NCBI GenBank assembly: GCA_947359465.1
Contig: OX375874.1
Coordinates: 88,651,672 to 88,715,671, forward strand
DNA length: 64,000 bases
Direction of reading: 5' to 3'
Origin: Metellina segmentata
Lineage: Eukaryota; Arthropoda; Arachnida; Araneae; Tetragnathidae
Shown here: piece by piece, positions 33,804 to 45,338 of the stretch
How positions within the stretch are numbered: position 1 is the stretch's first letter
How the letters are laid out: each line of letters begins with the position of its first letter
The notes under the pieces: model-generated
Database searches by the model: none
The model's input: the letters and a program-made list of their open reading frames with translations, nothing else
Told to the model about the DNA's origin: nothing
Program-made: the position numbers and the translations under genes

Positions 33804-35147
33804 ATAGGGGGCTCCGCCCCATGCTCGCTTACGCTCACCAACCCCCGGAGAATGCTACGCAATCCCATTTGGTTTGCTTCGCAAACCAACACTCCTTTTA
33901 CATATGCCATTTGGTTTGCTTCGCAAACCAACATTCCTTTCGCAGAGTGAAACTAACTGAATAATTCGTATTATCCTAATTTCACTTTCCGGTCCATTAT
34001 GTCACAACGAGGGCTTCGCAACCTGCTCACTTACGCTCGCCGACCACCGGGGATTGCTATGCAATTCAGTTTGGTTTGCTTCGCAAACCAATACCTCTTT
34101 CGCAAGTGATTTCACTTTTTTTTACTTTAACACTTAAAAAATATTTTGCATCTTGTTCCCTGTACAATTTTAAGTAAACGATGTTAATCTCCAAACTTTA
34201 CGATCTGTACTTTGTACTTTCTCGGTAAACCGTCTGAGAACAGAGAGAAATAAGCGAGCCTTTTTCCTCGCCAAATAAAAATAAATCGTTTTCATGGCAA
34301 TTGTTGCTACGATAAATTTGATATTTGGCAAACCCGATAGTCAAAAATGCAACCCACTACTGCTTGCGGAACCTGCTATGCGAACTGAAAAATACGAAAT
34401 TTGTGTCACCAACTTTTGATTGCATCGAATTTATTTATGAACCAATTTTAAAAATAATTGTACCGGAAGAAAGAGTACATTCTGAGGTATACTGCGATAT
34501 TTTAAAAATTAAAAATTAATAGTAATAATATATAGATACGGCAGTTTTTAAAAAAAGTTACAAAAATGTCCCGATTTTCAAAATAATACCATCAAGAACC
34601 AAATTGAAATTTAAAAAAACACTCGCCGAGCTGCAAAAATTTACGTTGAGAGGTACTCTAAAAAAAACTGACGGCTGAAGACTAAAAATTTGTATGTGTT
34701 TTGCTCACTCGCGGAAGAAATTTCGCTTCTTCAATTTTGACACTTAATAAACCCTAAACTGGTGGAGTGGTCGTTCACGGTAAGACGTTTGTCGCCAACG
34801 AATTTTTGTCGCCAAATCAAGATGGCGGCCGAATTCCGTAACAGCAAAATCCACACAGATAGGGTTACCACAACAAAAACGCCAGATGTGAAAATACCGC
34901 AAAAGGTGAAGGTTGCCATATTTGGCGACAAATCGCCTTCTTACCGTGAACGACCACTCCACCCCTAAACTAATAGTCGCATCGGAAAAAAATCATAGTA
35001 ATTGTCCAGGGAATACAATGAAGAACAAACCATGTTAATTTTGTTTTTTTGCAATTAGTACTTTCTCGGGAAACCGTCTAAGAATCGAGCTAAACAACAC
35101 AGTTTTCAATCCTGCGGCGGCGGTAACTTTTTTTTAATATAGAGAGA
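33804..35147 (-). mobile_element. Non-autonomous Helitron, copy 1
   Basis: Minus-strand 5' end TCTCTCTATATT and 3' end GGGGCGGAGCCCCCTAT (a hairpin, then CTAT in place of CTAG). It is inserted between A and T with no target duplication, as shown by the empty site in duplication copy 2 near 38609-38612. No RepHel coding region. It contains the 203-bp MITE. Confidence 0.8.
34761..34963. mobile_element. 203-bp hAT-type MITE inside the Helitron
   Basis: 25-bp perfect terminal inverted repeats starting GGTGGAGTGGTCGTTCACGG. 8-bp target duplication CCTAAACT at 34753-34760 and 34964-34971. The second Helitron has the uninterrupted site (AACCTAAACTAATAG on the reverse strand near 58135). There is no coding capacity. 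Confidence 0.85.
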
Positions 35148-36109
35148 TTAATCAACTTTATACGCACTTTAGTGAGCGAGGCTGAGAGACCCCTCCACAA
35201 TAGTTACGAGACGGTGTGTGACACAGCAGTAAAGGGTTAGTATTTGTGTCACAGTATGTATTTATTGTGATTATTTTCCAATAATATATATCTGAACGTG
35301 GGTTATGTATCTTTATTCTCTCTTGAAAAAGTTATAAACGTAATGTTTCGCAGCACTTTCTCACTTCTGGATAAAGTGCGCACACCCGTGCTCTGAGCTT
35401 TAAAAAATACTCTGTATCGAATTCGGCTAGAATAGCACGGGCAATCCGTAGTCGTACATAGGATAATCACCGGGTATGATTACGTAACAAATAAGCAAAT
35501 AAGTATGAAGCGTTTATAGCAATTTGGAAACCAACGTTAGACATTTTATTTTCACAATTTGCTTAATTTTAAATTCAACTTCGTCACGGGTTGCATATAA
35601 TGTATTCACTTAAAGAAATATTTCCGCTTGAAAAAGTAAAATTAACGTAAATGATCCTTAAAGGTTGACCACCAAATTTTGAAGGAACAAGAGTTCTTGT
35701 TGAAAAGAATTAACCCCCAAGTTTCATAGAAATAAATTGATTCAATTAATTTAATTAACCTTATTTATAAAACATGGTATCTTGTTTTATAAATAAACTA
35801 GCTTGTCGACTAGATAGATATTCCTGCTTCTCGAATTAGCTTTTGTTTCTTGGCTGCGAGATAAAGAACTAGTAAGACGCTTTACTGCCCGAGTGCATAA
35901 AATTGTACCGACTCTCGCTTAAAAACTGGAAGTTTCATATAACAGGAATTTATGTATAGCAACTTTTCAGAAGCGTAGCGTAATATGAATAATAGAGAAC
36001 TGGGAACACCAAAATTTGATCGAAGCAAAAAAGCAAATAAATTGAGGTATCTACTATAACACATTTTATTCGTTATTCAAAAGATGCACAAAACGTATCA
36101 CAAAAATTC

Positions 36110-36560
36110 ATTTAGTAAATAAGTTCGGAATATGACGGGATACACGTGTACGAAAGAAAGCCAGTGTCCTGTTAACCGGTTTGAGTACTGACTCTCGTAT
36201 CCCGATTTGTTGGTCTCTCGACAGCATAGTCACAGCGCCATCTCGTGGCGAGTGGAGTAGGAGTACTGCGCCATCTCGTGAGGAGTTCTGACTCAAGATC
36301 AGAAGGTTGCGTGTTCAAATCACTTCCGGGTCACAAAATGAGGTATCTACCATAACATATTGTATTCTTTACTCGAGACATACACAAAACGTATAACATA
36401 AAAATTCATTTAGTAAATAAGTTCGGAACGTGACGGAATACTCGTGTATGAAGTAAAGCCAGTGTCCTGTTAACCGGTTTGAGTACTGACTCTCGAATCC
36501 CGCATTGCTGGTCTCTCGACAGCATGGTCTCAGCGCCATCTCGTGAGGAGTGCCCATTTA
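36110..36560. repeat. Dimeric tRNA-like repeat, copy 1
   Basis: Two successive units (about 36110-36330 and 36350-36560) share GTTAACCGGTTTGAGTACTG and GCGCCATCTCGTG. The first includes GCGTGTTCAAATCACTTCC, which resembles a pol III B box. The same pair recurs at 39540-40010. Confidence 0.55.
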
Positions 36561-37906
36561 ACGCATTATAAGGGCATTATAAAGTGAATAGTGTTGTTCG
36601 TACAGAGTTATAGTTCTATGTTGTTCTGTGTATCAATCGTAACTCCAGTGAATTAATTCTCGAGCATGTATGGTCTTTGAACTGACTGATAATTTGACAG
36701 TAAAAATTGTACTGTGCACCGTAGATAAAAATAGAACCAAAATTTTATTCTTTCTGTTTTTAACATCGGTTAACACGGAATTTTTTAAATCAGTTAACAC
36801 GGAATCTTTTAAATCGATTAACACGGAATTCAATTCGAATGCATAATAAAGTGAAAAGTGTTGTTCGTACAGCGTTATAGTTCTATGTTGTTCTGTGTGG
36901 CAATCGTAACTCCAGTGGATTAATTCTCGAGCATGTATGGTCTTTGAACTGATTGATAACTTGACAGTAAAAATTTTACTGTGCATCGTAGATAAAAATT
37001 GAACTAAATTTTTCTTCTTCCTGTTTTTAACATCCGTTAACACGGAATATTTTAAATCTGTTAACACGGAATTCAATTCGAATCAGTTAAACATATTCTA
37101 GTTAATACGGACTCCACTTTGTTATGCCCATACAACGCATTATAAGTGCATAATAAAGTCGATAGTGTTGTTCGTACAGCGTTATAGTTGTATATTGTTC
37201 TGTATGGTAATCGTAACTTCAATAGATTAATTCCGATTGATAACTTCACAGTAAAAATTGAACTGCGCACACATTTTCTTTCAGACTTATAAATGCTCAC
37301 TTGCAACAATAACAAAGATATCATAAACTCGGAAAACCATTTTCATAGCAGCAACAGCATGATTGCATACACCAAGATATATAAACTTCCACTATCAAAA
37401 TTTTGATTCTCCTGACGGCTTCACTGCCGATATCGCTGTCACAGGAAAATTACTACAGTATGCTTTTTCCGCAAGGCTCTGATCTCGCTTTCTTCTTTCC
37501 GTTTTCCCATAAGTCGGTTTTACGGCAACACTTACTCTTTAGGGGAGAAGCCACAATACTCCCCAATTGTTAACCTATGTGAAAATTTCCAAAATATCGA
37601 TTTCTTACTGAGATATCAAATTATGGACATCAGTCTCAGAAACATTTTGAAACCAAGCCCATAAAAGGAACATTTAAAGTTGAAATTAGCATTTTGAGAC
37701 TGAAATGCTCGTACTTCACAATGTAAAATATAAAATTTGATTATGGGAAGTAATGTGGACTGAAGCCACCTTCGATAACCAAAAACTCGGATAATACGGT
37801 CATAGTAACACAAAACTAGATAATGTGAAATGTTTCTACCTCACAAACTATTGCAACTGAACGGTTCATAAAGCTGGGATTAAGGGAGGAGGGTAATCTA
37901 TATTAA

Positions 37907-38699
37907 CCTTTAACTGCTGTCATGGGTCTCACAGACCCCGAGTCAATTTTGACAAGTCGTTTCCACCCCTTAAAGTGAATATTGGTCCCTGTCCTATTCA
38001 GTACCTTCCTACTACGTCCAACAGAAGACACATTCTAAGACTGGTTTGGTTGCCCCAACTATTTCGTGTTTTACACTATTTGCATTTCCCGCGTGGTCTC
38101 TTACAGCATTTGCGTTACCGTTCTTGTTGAATCAAATCGTCTAAGTTGGAGTAGGGAATTTCGGCAGAGAGCCTAAAATGGCAACAAACTTTACTAAAAT
38201 ACGACCTATGTATCTTACACAAAAAGAAATTCCGGATATTATTGATAATTAGTCGGAAATAGAGTACTGTGACAGTGAAATTTCGGATAATGTTATTGAA
38301 AGCGAACACGAAACGAATTCGGAAATTTAGGCAGATGAAGATGAAGACATTTTAAGTACATCTTCACAAGAAGAATATTTTTACAGAAAAAATAACCTCA
38401 AATGGGATGGCAGGAGTGGAATCAACAGTTTTACAGTTTCCAGGGTTGAAACGTCCTGCAAAATTAGCTCCGAAAGCTGAGACTGAAGAGACATGGAATC
38501 TACTTAACTTATATAGTAATATAAATTGTATTTAATGAAAAGAATCGAATTATCTAAATTTAATGTATAAATAATAATTATCTAAAGAATCTTTCATTAA
38601 TATATTATATAAATCAACTTTATATGCACTTAAGTGAGCGAGGTCTGAGAAACCCCTCCACACTAGTTACGATACGGTGTGTGATACAGCAGTTAAGGG
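37907..38699 (+). mobile_element. piggyBac-like element in copy 2, 793 bp, internally deleted
   Basis: Flanked by TTAA on both sides (37903-37906, 38700-38703), with inverted ends CCTTTAACTGCTGT and ACAGCAGTTAAGG. It retains a piggyBac-type acidic N-terminal coding remnant at about 38178-38420 (YLTQKEIPDIID, then NVIESEHETNSEI, DEDEDILSTSSQEEYF), broken by stops. The catalytic domain is absent. Confidence 0.65.
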
Positions 38700-39539
38700 T
38701 TAATATTTGTGTTACAGTATGTATTCATTGTGATTATTTTCCAAAAATATATATCTGAACGTGAGTTATGTGTCTTTATTCACTCTTGAAAAAGTTATGA
38801 ACGCAATGTTTCGCAGCACTTTCTCACATCTGGATAAAGTGCGCACACTCGTGCTCTAAGCTTAAAAAAATATTCGGTATCAAATTTGGCTAGAATAGCA
38901 CGGGCAATTCGTTAATCGTACATCGAATAACCACCGTGTATGATTACGTTACAAAAAAGTATGAAGCGTTTATAGTAATTTGGAAACCAACGTAAGGCAT
39001 TTTAATTTCATAATTTGCTTAATTTCAAATTCAACTTCGTCACGGATTGCATGTAATGTATTCACTTAAAGAAATATTTCCGCTTCAAAAAGTAAAATTA
39101 ACGTAAATGATCCTTTAAGGTAAACCACCAAATTTTGAAGGAACAAGAGTTCTTGTTTGAAAGAATTAACACCAAGTTTGGTAAAAACATTTTGATTCAT
39201 TTAATTTAATTAACCTAATTTATAAAACTTTGTATCTTGTTTGACTATTGTCGAATAGATATTCCTTCTTCTCGAATAAGTTTTTGTTTTTTGAATGCGA
39301 GATAAAGCACTGGTAAGACGCTTTATTGTCAAGTGCATAAAATTGTACTGACTCTCACTTAAAAACTGAAAGTTTCATCTAACACGAATTTATATATAGC
39401 AACTTTTCAGAAGCGTAGCGTAATATGAATAACAGAGAACTGGGGACACCAAAATTTGATAGAAGCAAAAAAGCAAACAAATTGATGTTTCTACTATAGC
39501 ACCTTATTCTTCATTCAAAACATACACTAAACGTATAAC

Positions 39540-40010
39540 ACAAAAATTCATTTAGTAAATAAGTTCGGAATATGACATGATACACGTGTAGAAAAGAAAG
39601 CCAGTGTCCTGTTAACCGGTTTGAGTACTAACTGACTCTCGTATCCCGATTTGTTGGTCTCTCGTCAGCATAGTCACAGCGCCATCTCGTGGGGAGTGGA
39701 GAAGGAGAACAGCGCCATCTCGTGAGGAGTTCTGACTCAAGATCAGAAGGTTTTGTGTTCAAATCTCGTCCGGGTCACAAAATGAGGTATCTCTACCATA
39801 ATATATTTTATTCTTTACTCGAGACATACACAAAACGTATAACATAAAAATTCCTTTATTAAATAAGTTCGGAACGTGACGGAATACTCGTGTACGAAGG
39901 AAAGCCAGAGTCCTGTTAACCGGTTTGAGTACTGACTATCGAATCCCGCATTGCTGGTCACTCGACAGCATGGTCATAGTGCCATATCGTAAGGAGTTGA
40001 GTAGGCCCCC
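39540..40010. repeat. Dimeric tRNA-like repeat, copy 2
   Basis: Duplicate of 36110-36560 carried by the tandem duplication; the same GTTAACCGGTTTGAGTACT and GCCATCTCGTG words occur in both halves. Confidence 0.55.
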
Positions 40011-40057
40011 ATCTTATGCGTAGATTTTGGTAAATAATTTAATTTTATTTAACTGTA

Positions 40058-40392
40058 GCCGACCAACCGGTATAGTGGTTAAGATGTTAGCCTCTAGATC
40101 GGAAGGTTCCTGGTTCGAATCCGGGTCTGGGTAGGGATGTTTGTAAGCGTATGGTGTAGAGGCGGCTGTTGCACCTTAAATCTGTTGTGGCCGAAAGTCC
40201 TCACGTTGGGTTGGTGTGGAAGTTTGGAGAATGGGGTGCCAGCTCAGGTGTTGCTTCGTCATTTGACCTTGGTTCAAAATTACGAGGTGTTTTCCTCGGA
40301 TCTTTCCCTTAAGGGATTGATCCCGGACAGTCGTCAATAGTCCGTTGTGTTGCTCTAATACGACGTTAACTAAAATTACCATTACCATTACC
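40058..40392 (+). mobile_element. tRNA-derived SINE, full length
   Basis: The head carries the pol III A-box region (TATAGTGGTTAAGATG) and B box (GGTTCGAATCC). The body has CGTTGTGTTGCTCTAATACG and the tail is (ATTACC)n. The 12-bp target duplication TATTTAACTGTA lies at 40046-40057 and 40393-40404. This is not a functional tRNA. Confidence 0.85.
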
Positions 40393-40910
40393 TATTTAAC
40401 TGTAAGTGAACTCCATTTGCCGTTTTTGCTATCCTGTAGGCCGTACAAATACGCATTGTTTTGCCATAAGTTATAAATTAGCTTAAACTGAGGCATTCCG
40501 CCCAATTTTGATCATTCTGTACGACTGTTTCAAATTAGAGCTTCGAGATAGTCTTTTATAAAGGCGTGATAGTTAAGAGTAGATGATAGATGACACGCAT
40601 GGACCGAATGCGCATAGTATCTCGACTGGATTCTAACCACGATCGGAGGCATAGGATAGGAGGAAGAGTCTTTGTTGAAGGTACCCATTGCGTATGAGAA
40701 ATATCATTAATCTATCGTGTGAGAAATAATCAGAATATGAAATAATTGGGCGTCCACATTTCCTGATAAGCTGAATCCAGATGAAAATCAAGGATTCAAT
40801 CCAGGAATCAAAATGTATATTAAAAAAATCGTCATGGTGTTTCTTCGGTTCTTTTTTATCACGGAACTTTTCCGAATAACATTTTTTTATTGGTTAGGTA
40901 GGTAGTTAAT

Positions 40911-41238
40911 TAACGTCACACTGGAGCAACACAACGAGCAACCAAAGATGGACCAGCGTATACATGCTGGCCGTGGGAGGACACCAAGGAATTAACGTCA
41001 CACTGGAGCAACACAACGAACAACCAAAGATGGACCAGCGTATACATGCTGGCCGTGGGAGGACACCAAGGAATTAACGTCACACTGGAGCAACACAACG
41101 AGCAACCAAAGATGGACCAGCGTATACATGCTGGCTGTGGGAGGACACCAAGGAATTAACGTCACACTGGAGCAACACAACGAGCAACCAAAGATGGACC
41201 AGCGTATACATGCTGGCCGTGGGAGGACACCAATGAAG
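40911..41238. repeat. 82-bp minisatellite, four units, SINE-derived
   Basis: Units begin at 40911, 40993, 41075 and 41157, exactly 82 bp apart and nearly identical. Each begins with TAACGTCACACTGGAGCAAC, the reverse complement of the SINE 3' region, followed by GATGGACCAGCGTATACATG, absent from the full-length SINEs. Long minus-strand frames through it only reflect an unbroken repeat. Confidence 0.85.
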
Positions 41239-41788
41239 TTTAAGACTGAACAAAGAAGGCTTCGGAACAAAAGAACATCGGTTAGTCCCTCTGAAAATTT
41301 TGCAGAAATCGTAGAAGAATAAACACATGCTACACAGAAGAATAAACACAAATTAAGATATGATTTAATCTCATATCGAAACTGATTTGGATGACTTTCT
41401 GAAAGGGAAAATGCTCAAGAGTTTATATCAAGTTTGTTGAGTTTCTTCCCCCATAAGTTGATAAATAATTAATAATAACTAACAATAATTATTGTTAAGT
41501 ACCTACCTAATTATACTTATAGTTAGTGATACCAATGTCGAATTCATGTAAAAATTATTATTTTATTTTATTAAATTTGAAAATAAAAGGTTTGTTAATA
41601 ATTAACAAAAAAATTAATACGAACAATTGCTGTTCGTATTAATTTTTTTTACTTTGTTTCGACAGTTACAAAAGCTTAGTTATAAATTAATGAACACGTG
41701 ACAAATTAAATATACCCCCCCCCCCGGCGAACATTAATGTTTGAGGTTGCTAAAGCAGTTTTAAGAAATGGGATGAAAAGTTTAAATA

Positions 41789-41947
41789 CACTGATGTTTA
41801 AAAACACCGATGTATAAAAACATCGATTTTTTCACAAACATCGATGGGTTTTGGGCGATGTATTATCAACATCGATGTTTTAATTTTGAACATTGATGTT
41901 TTAATTTTGAACATTGATGTTTTACTATCAATGTCGCATCCCTACCA
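41789..41947. repeat. Array of GATG/ATCGATG words, hAT-end-like
   Basis: NNGATG words at about 41793, 41809, 41842, 41856, 41873, 41895 and 41915, spaced 14-33 bp (one more, degenerate, at 41824), then an inverted ATCAATGTCGCATCCCTA. The closing word resembles terminal repeats of some hAT elements. The matching far end was not found. Confidence 0.4.
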
Positions 41948-41979
41948 CAGATTCGTCAGGACACAGCGTACAGGACACA

Positions 41980-42018
41980 CACAGACAAACAGACACTTCC
42001 TTTTATAATAGTAGAGGT
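41980..42018 (+). repeat. Dispersed repeat tail, copy 2
   Basis: Second occurrence of the ACAGACAAACAGACACTTCC / TTTTATAATAGTAGAG tail seen at 794-826. Confidence 0.45.
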
Positions 42019-44810
42019 GATATAAACATAATTAAATATGAAATTTAATTAATTAAAAAAAGTTTTATTTTTTTATTTTTATCACAGCAATGTGATAAAA
42101 TTTGTATTTTTCACTTGTTTTGTTCTAGATGTGTTGCATACTTGAATATCATATAATTTGTGCCATTGTCGCAATGCTAACTAAATAATTGAACCAGACA
42201 TTTCTTATTAAGACTTTAAGACGATATTTTTTTTTATACTGAGCTCCGTATTAAATCATTCTATTTTTAAAAAATGACTGTCAGTGTACAATTGATTAGC
42301 TAGAAAACTCCGTACTCAATGTAAGTTTTATATATTTTTTATAGTTCAACAAACTAAGCATGTAAAACCAGCTTTTCAACATTGGCCATATAAAAATTAT
42401 TTTTAAAAATCTGAAATTCTTGTTGAAAAAATTTAATCTAAACATTTTGATTCAGCAATGAGCTTTATGCACAACTGTCTTTCAGCAGAATAAATCAGAT
42501 TTGCCGATTGCACTTCAAATACTTACTATACCGAATTTCTCTTTTTTCCAATTTAGAAGAGAAGCAATAGTTTTGCCACATTACTCGAAATTGTTCAGCT
42601 ATTTTAGTTATGCGAACGTAAATTAGTTTCAGCAAACTCGTTATGTACTGGTAAATAGAAATCATGTTAAAAACAACAAATGTATAGTTACTTGTAATCA
42701 ATAATTAATAACGTGCATAATGATTAGTCAAAAAATAATGTGGTAGTAACAAGTATAATCTATTTGTATTACTTTATAAAATATAAATTATTTTTTACAT
42801 TTTAATACATAAATTTAGTTTTAGACAAAACGAGGCATCGGCATCATTCGCACTTTCCTAAAAAAATCTAGCTTCTCTGCACCACTGTAAAGAGTTTCAT
42901 GGCTTCATTGCATCCTGACAATAACAGAACATCTCAACTTGGAATTTTTCTTCTTCTAAACTGAAGTAACAGTATCAATTCTAGATAACAATCGCTAAAA
43001 TAATGAGTTCCATCTAAAACATTTTGCACACATACACACATGCCTACTGTTTTTCATAGCAGTACACAGATGTCAACTCCATCTCAGTTCTAAAAATAAT
43101 TTGGTTACTCACACCGATACCACTTTTTATTCGTATATTTGGTTAAATTTCACATTCAGTTACAACAGTTTTCTTTAGATCATTGTAGTGATGAATTTGC
43201 GCTGAGTTTATTATTAATTTATACTATCTAATATTGGGAAAATTTGAATGTTGAGAGTGCCAGTTTAGAGTAAGAAGCAGTAAAACGCCTTATAACATCA
43301 GTAGCTTTATATTTTATTTTTTAGTTTATTCACAATTCATTTCAGTTATTTCTAATCGTAAGGGTGTCTAGAATTTTTCGAAAATCAAGAAGTTACTGGA
43401 AGAAGCAAAAACTATAAATGAAGAATGTTCTGAAATTGAAGGAGAATGTTTTTTAAATGAAAATGGGGGGGGGGGGAATGTGTGAAAAAAAATGCCAAAT
43501 AAGATACTTCCATGGAAAATAAAGCTACTGAAATCTGCTCTCAGTGCAAGAAATATACTTAAGTGACTCAAAAAGTGAAACAACTGAATAAAGTCAAAAT
43601 ATCTTACTTACAATTATTGAATTTTTGTTTGTAATTATTAGGTTATTATTTAATAATAATTTGTTTATTATTAAAGTAAGTTATTATTACCAAGCACTAA
43701 TTCCACTATTACCTGCATCTGAATGAAAAATGGGAAATTTAACTCATTTCGGTAAAAAATAGGAATTTACAAAAGATTGGTAAATTAAGTGGAAAACCAA
43801 ACTGGCCGTCGATCGAAAGTATAATTTTTTGGCACCAGACAAAACAAAATTCGCTCGACAGACACAAGAATTTCAGTTTCTTGACAATTTTGAACTCATA
43901 ATTTCTTTCCACATTTCCCAGACCATTTCTTCCCCTCCAGTTCCGGTATCATGGTACCGGAGATCTCAATTTAATTTTGTTTTACAGACCAATCAAGCTC
44001 CGTGGATCTTATAAATCTGTACACAAACGAATATAGAGGTTACAGCCTTGTTATTACGGTGACCAAGGATGTCTCTTCCCGGTAGTTACGGGAGACACAC
44101 AGCACGATACGAAAACACAATACAGGCCAGATTCGTTTCAACTTCCTGAAAGCTCTTGACCGACTATGAATTGGAAAGGCTTTTTCTCAAAAGACACGCT
44201 TCAAGAGAACGCCAACAAACCCAACTTTTCTTCCACAAAAAAGATCTACCTTTTTAAAACGCAATAGAGTAGTTGGGGGAAAAGAAAGCCTTTCATTCAT
44301 ACAATTCCCTCTGTGCTACGCTGAACAACACAAACGCCCAAAATCCTTTAAATGTGAAAGACACTTTTCGCAACGCTTTTTTTTTCTACTTTTTTATTTT
44401 CCTCGGTCTTTTCAAAAACGACTCCTACTAAACGCGTGTGTTGATGGGTGTATACAGCAAGATTAGTCAGAGCGTATTGTGAACTTCGGCGGAAAACTTG
44501 GGTGATTTCCTTTGGGAGAAAATTGAGTAACTTCTAAATAAGTTTTTGACAGGGATAGTTCATTACAAAGATGGTGGCTGGTCAGACGGATGTGGCTTGT
44601 AGCTGCTGGCCTCTACGCTCCCTATAGCAAAGTAAGTGGTATAGATTAATTTATATTATTCATTTATGTCTAAATAGTATCACTGAACAAGCATGCCTCC
44701 CCAAGTCCGGGTTGGTCTGGTAAGAAATGATTCTATGGAAATCCTGATCTAGTGTTGGACTTATTGAGCGTGTTCGGACTCATGGTCATTGTCTCTATTT
44801 AGGTGGACAC
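42019..44810. other. AT-rich stretch without a supported gene
   Basis: No recognisable protein on either strand. A short run of G is present at about 43467-43477. 43830-44640 is somewhat less AT-rich and ends in a donor-like AAAGTAAGT (44629), but no frame supports a coding exon. Confidence 0.5.
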
Positions 44811-44816
44811 CTTGTA

Positions 44817-44960
44817 AAAATAAATTAAAAATAAATTTAAAAAAAATTTAGAAAAAAAAAATTAGAAATAAATTTAGAAAAATTTAGAAATTAATTTAGA
44901 AACAAATTTACTTTAGAAAATTACTTTCATAAAATAATTTTAGAAATAAATTTACACAGC
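44817..44960. repeat. A-rich degenerate repeat (AATTTAGAAATAA)n
   Basis: Low-complexity block with repeated AATTTAGAAA words at uneven 12-20-bp spacing. Confidence 0.6.
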
Positions 44961-45282
44961 CTTAATTTAAAAGCTTTAACTTTGCTTTGTATCGGTGTGA
45001 AAAATTGGCAGTGTATTCTACAGATTCTTTGTGGCGAGTCCCGCCAAAAACTCTAAAACTTAAAAGAAGGATGGTCGAATGATTCGAGGGATCAACAATA
45101 ATTACAGTTTAATCACTGAGAAAATCAGCTCGATTTGGAATATTTATTTAAGTTTTAGCAGTTTTATAGAATGACTTGTTTACAAGTGTTGTAAATTGTA
45201 AGATGTGACCGCACGAAAAAGCAGGGGGGAAGAGGTTATGGTGACTTGAGGTCCTCTTATATCCTTAAAAAGTTAAAAAGAA

Positions 45283-45283
<1 letters not shown>

Positions 45284-45337
<54 letters not shown>
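45284..45337. repeat. (TA)n microsatellite
   Basis: About 26 uninterrupted AT/TA dinucleotides. Confidence 0.95.

Positions 45338-45338
<1 letters not shown>

Larger units (their letters stand above)
33241..35237 (+). mobile_element. piggyBac-like element in copy 1, interrupted by a Helitron
   Basis: Starts CCTTTAACTGCTGT after TTAA (33237-33240). The right end reads GCAGTAAAGGG followed by TTAG, an eroded TTAA. GGGTCTCACAGACCC, an inverted word common near piggyBac ends, follows the left end. The Helitron 33804-35147 splits it. Confidence 0.6.
32090..36560. repeat. Tandem duplication, copy 1
   Basis: Matches copy 2 (36561-40010) in order and orientation over nearly its whole length apart from inserts: for example 33181-33240 against 37841-37906, and 35148-36300 against 38611-39770. 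Its left part consists of about 280-310-bp tandem units built on GTTAACACGGAATT and AACGCATTATAAG words. It contains a piggyBac-like element, a Helitron and a MITE. No host gene was seen. Confidence 0.8.
36561..40010. repeat. Tandem duplication, copy 2
   Basis: Directly adjoins copy 1 in the same orientation. It lacks the Helitron but keeps about 170 bp of piggyBac-related sequence (38164-38332) missing from copy 1. Frames such as 36633-37076 are read from the repeat units and are not genes. Confidence 0.8.

Noticed and set aside
36633..37076. 147-codon frame with internally repeated protein sequence
   Set aside because: Encoded by the ~280-310-bp tandem repeat units; no similarity to known proteins noticed.
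40058..40140. Candidate tRNA gene (good A/B boxes)
   Set aside because: It is the head of a SINE with a tail and target duplications, and it lacks a proper cloverleaf end.
40998..41351. 117-codon Cys/Val-rich repeat protein
   Set aside because: It only reads through the 82-bp minisatellite; the frame stays open because the units lack a stop in that frame.
44573..44632. Possible first exon (AAAGATGG start context, AAAGTAAGT donor) for the plus-strand myosin-like gene
   Set aside because: The frame hits a stop after 18 codons before the donor, and it is far from the MyTH4 exons. It could be a non-coding exon, but nothing supports it.
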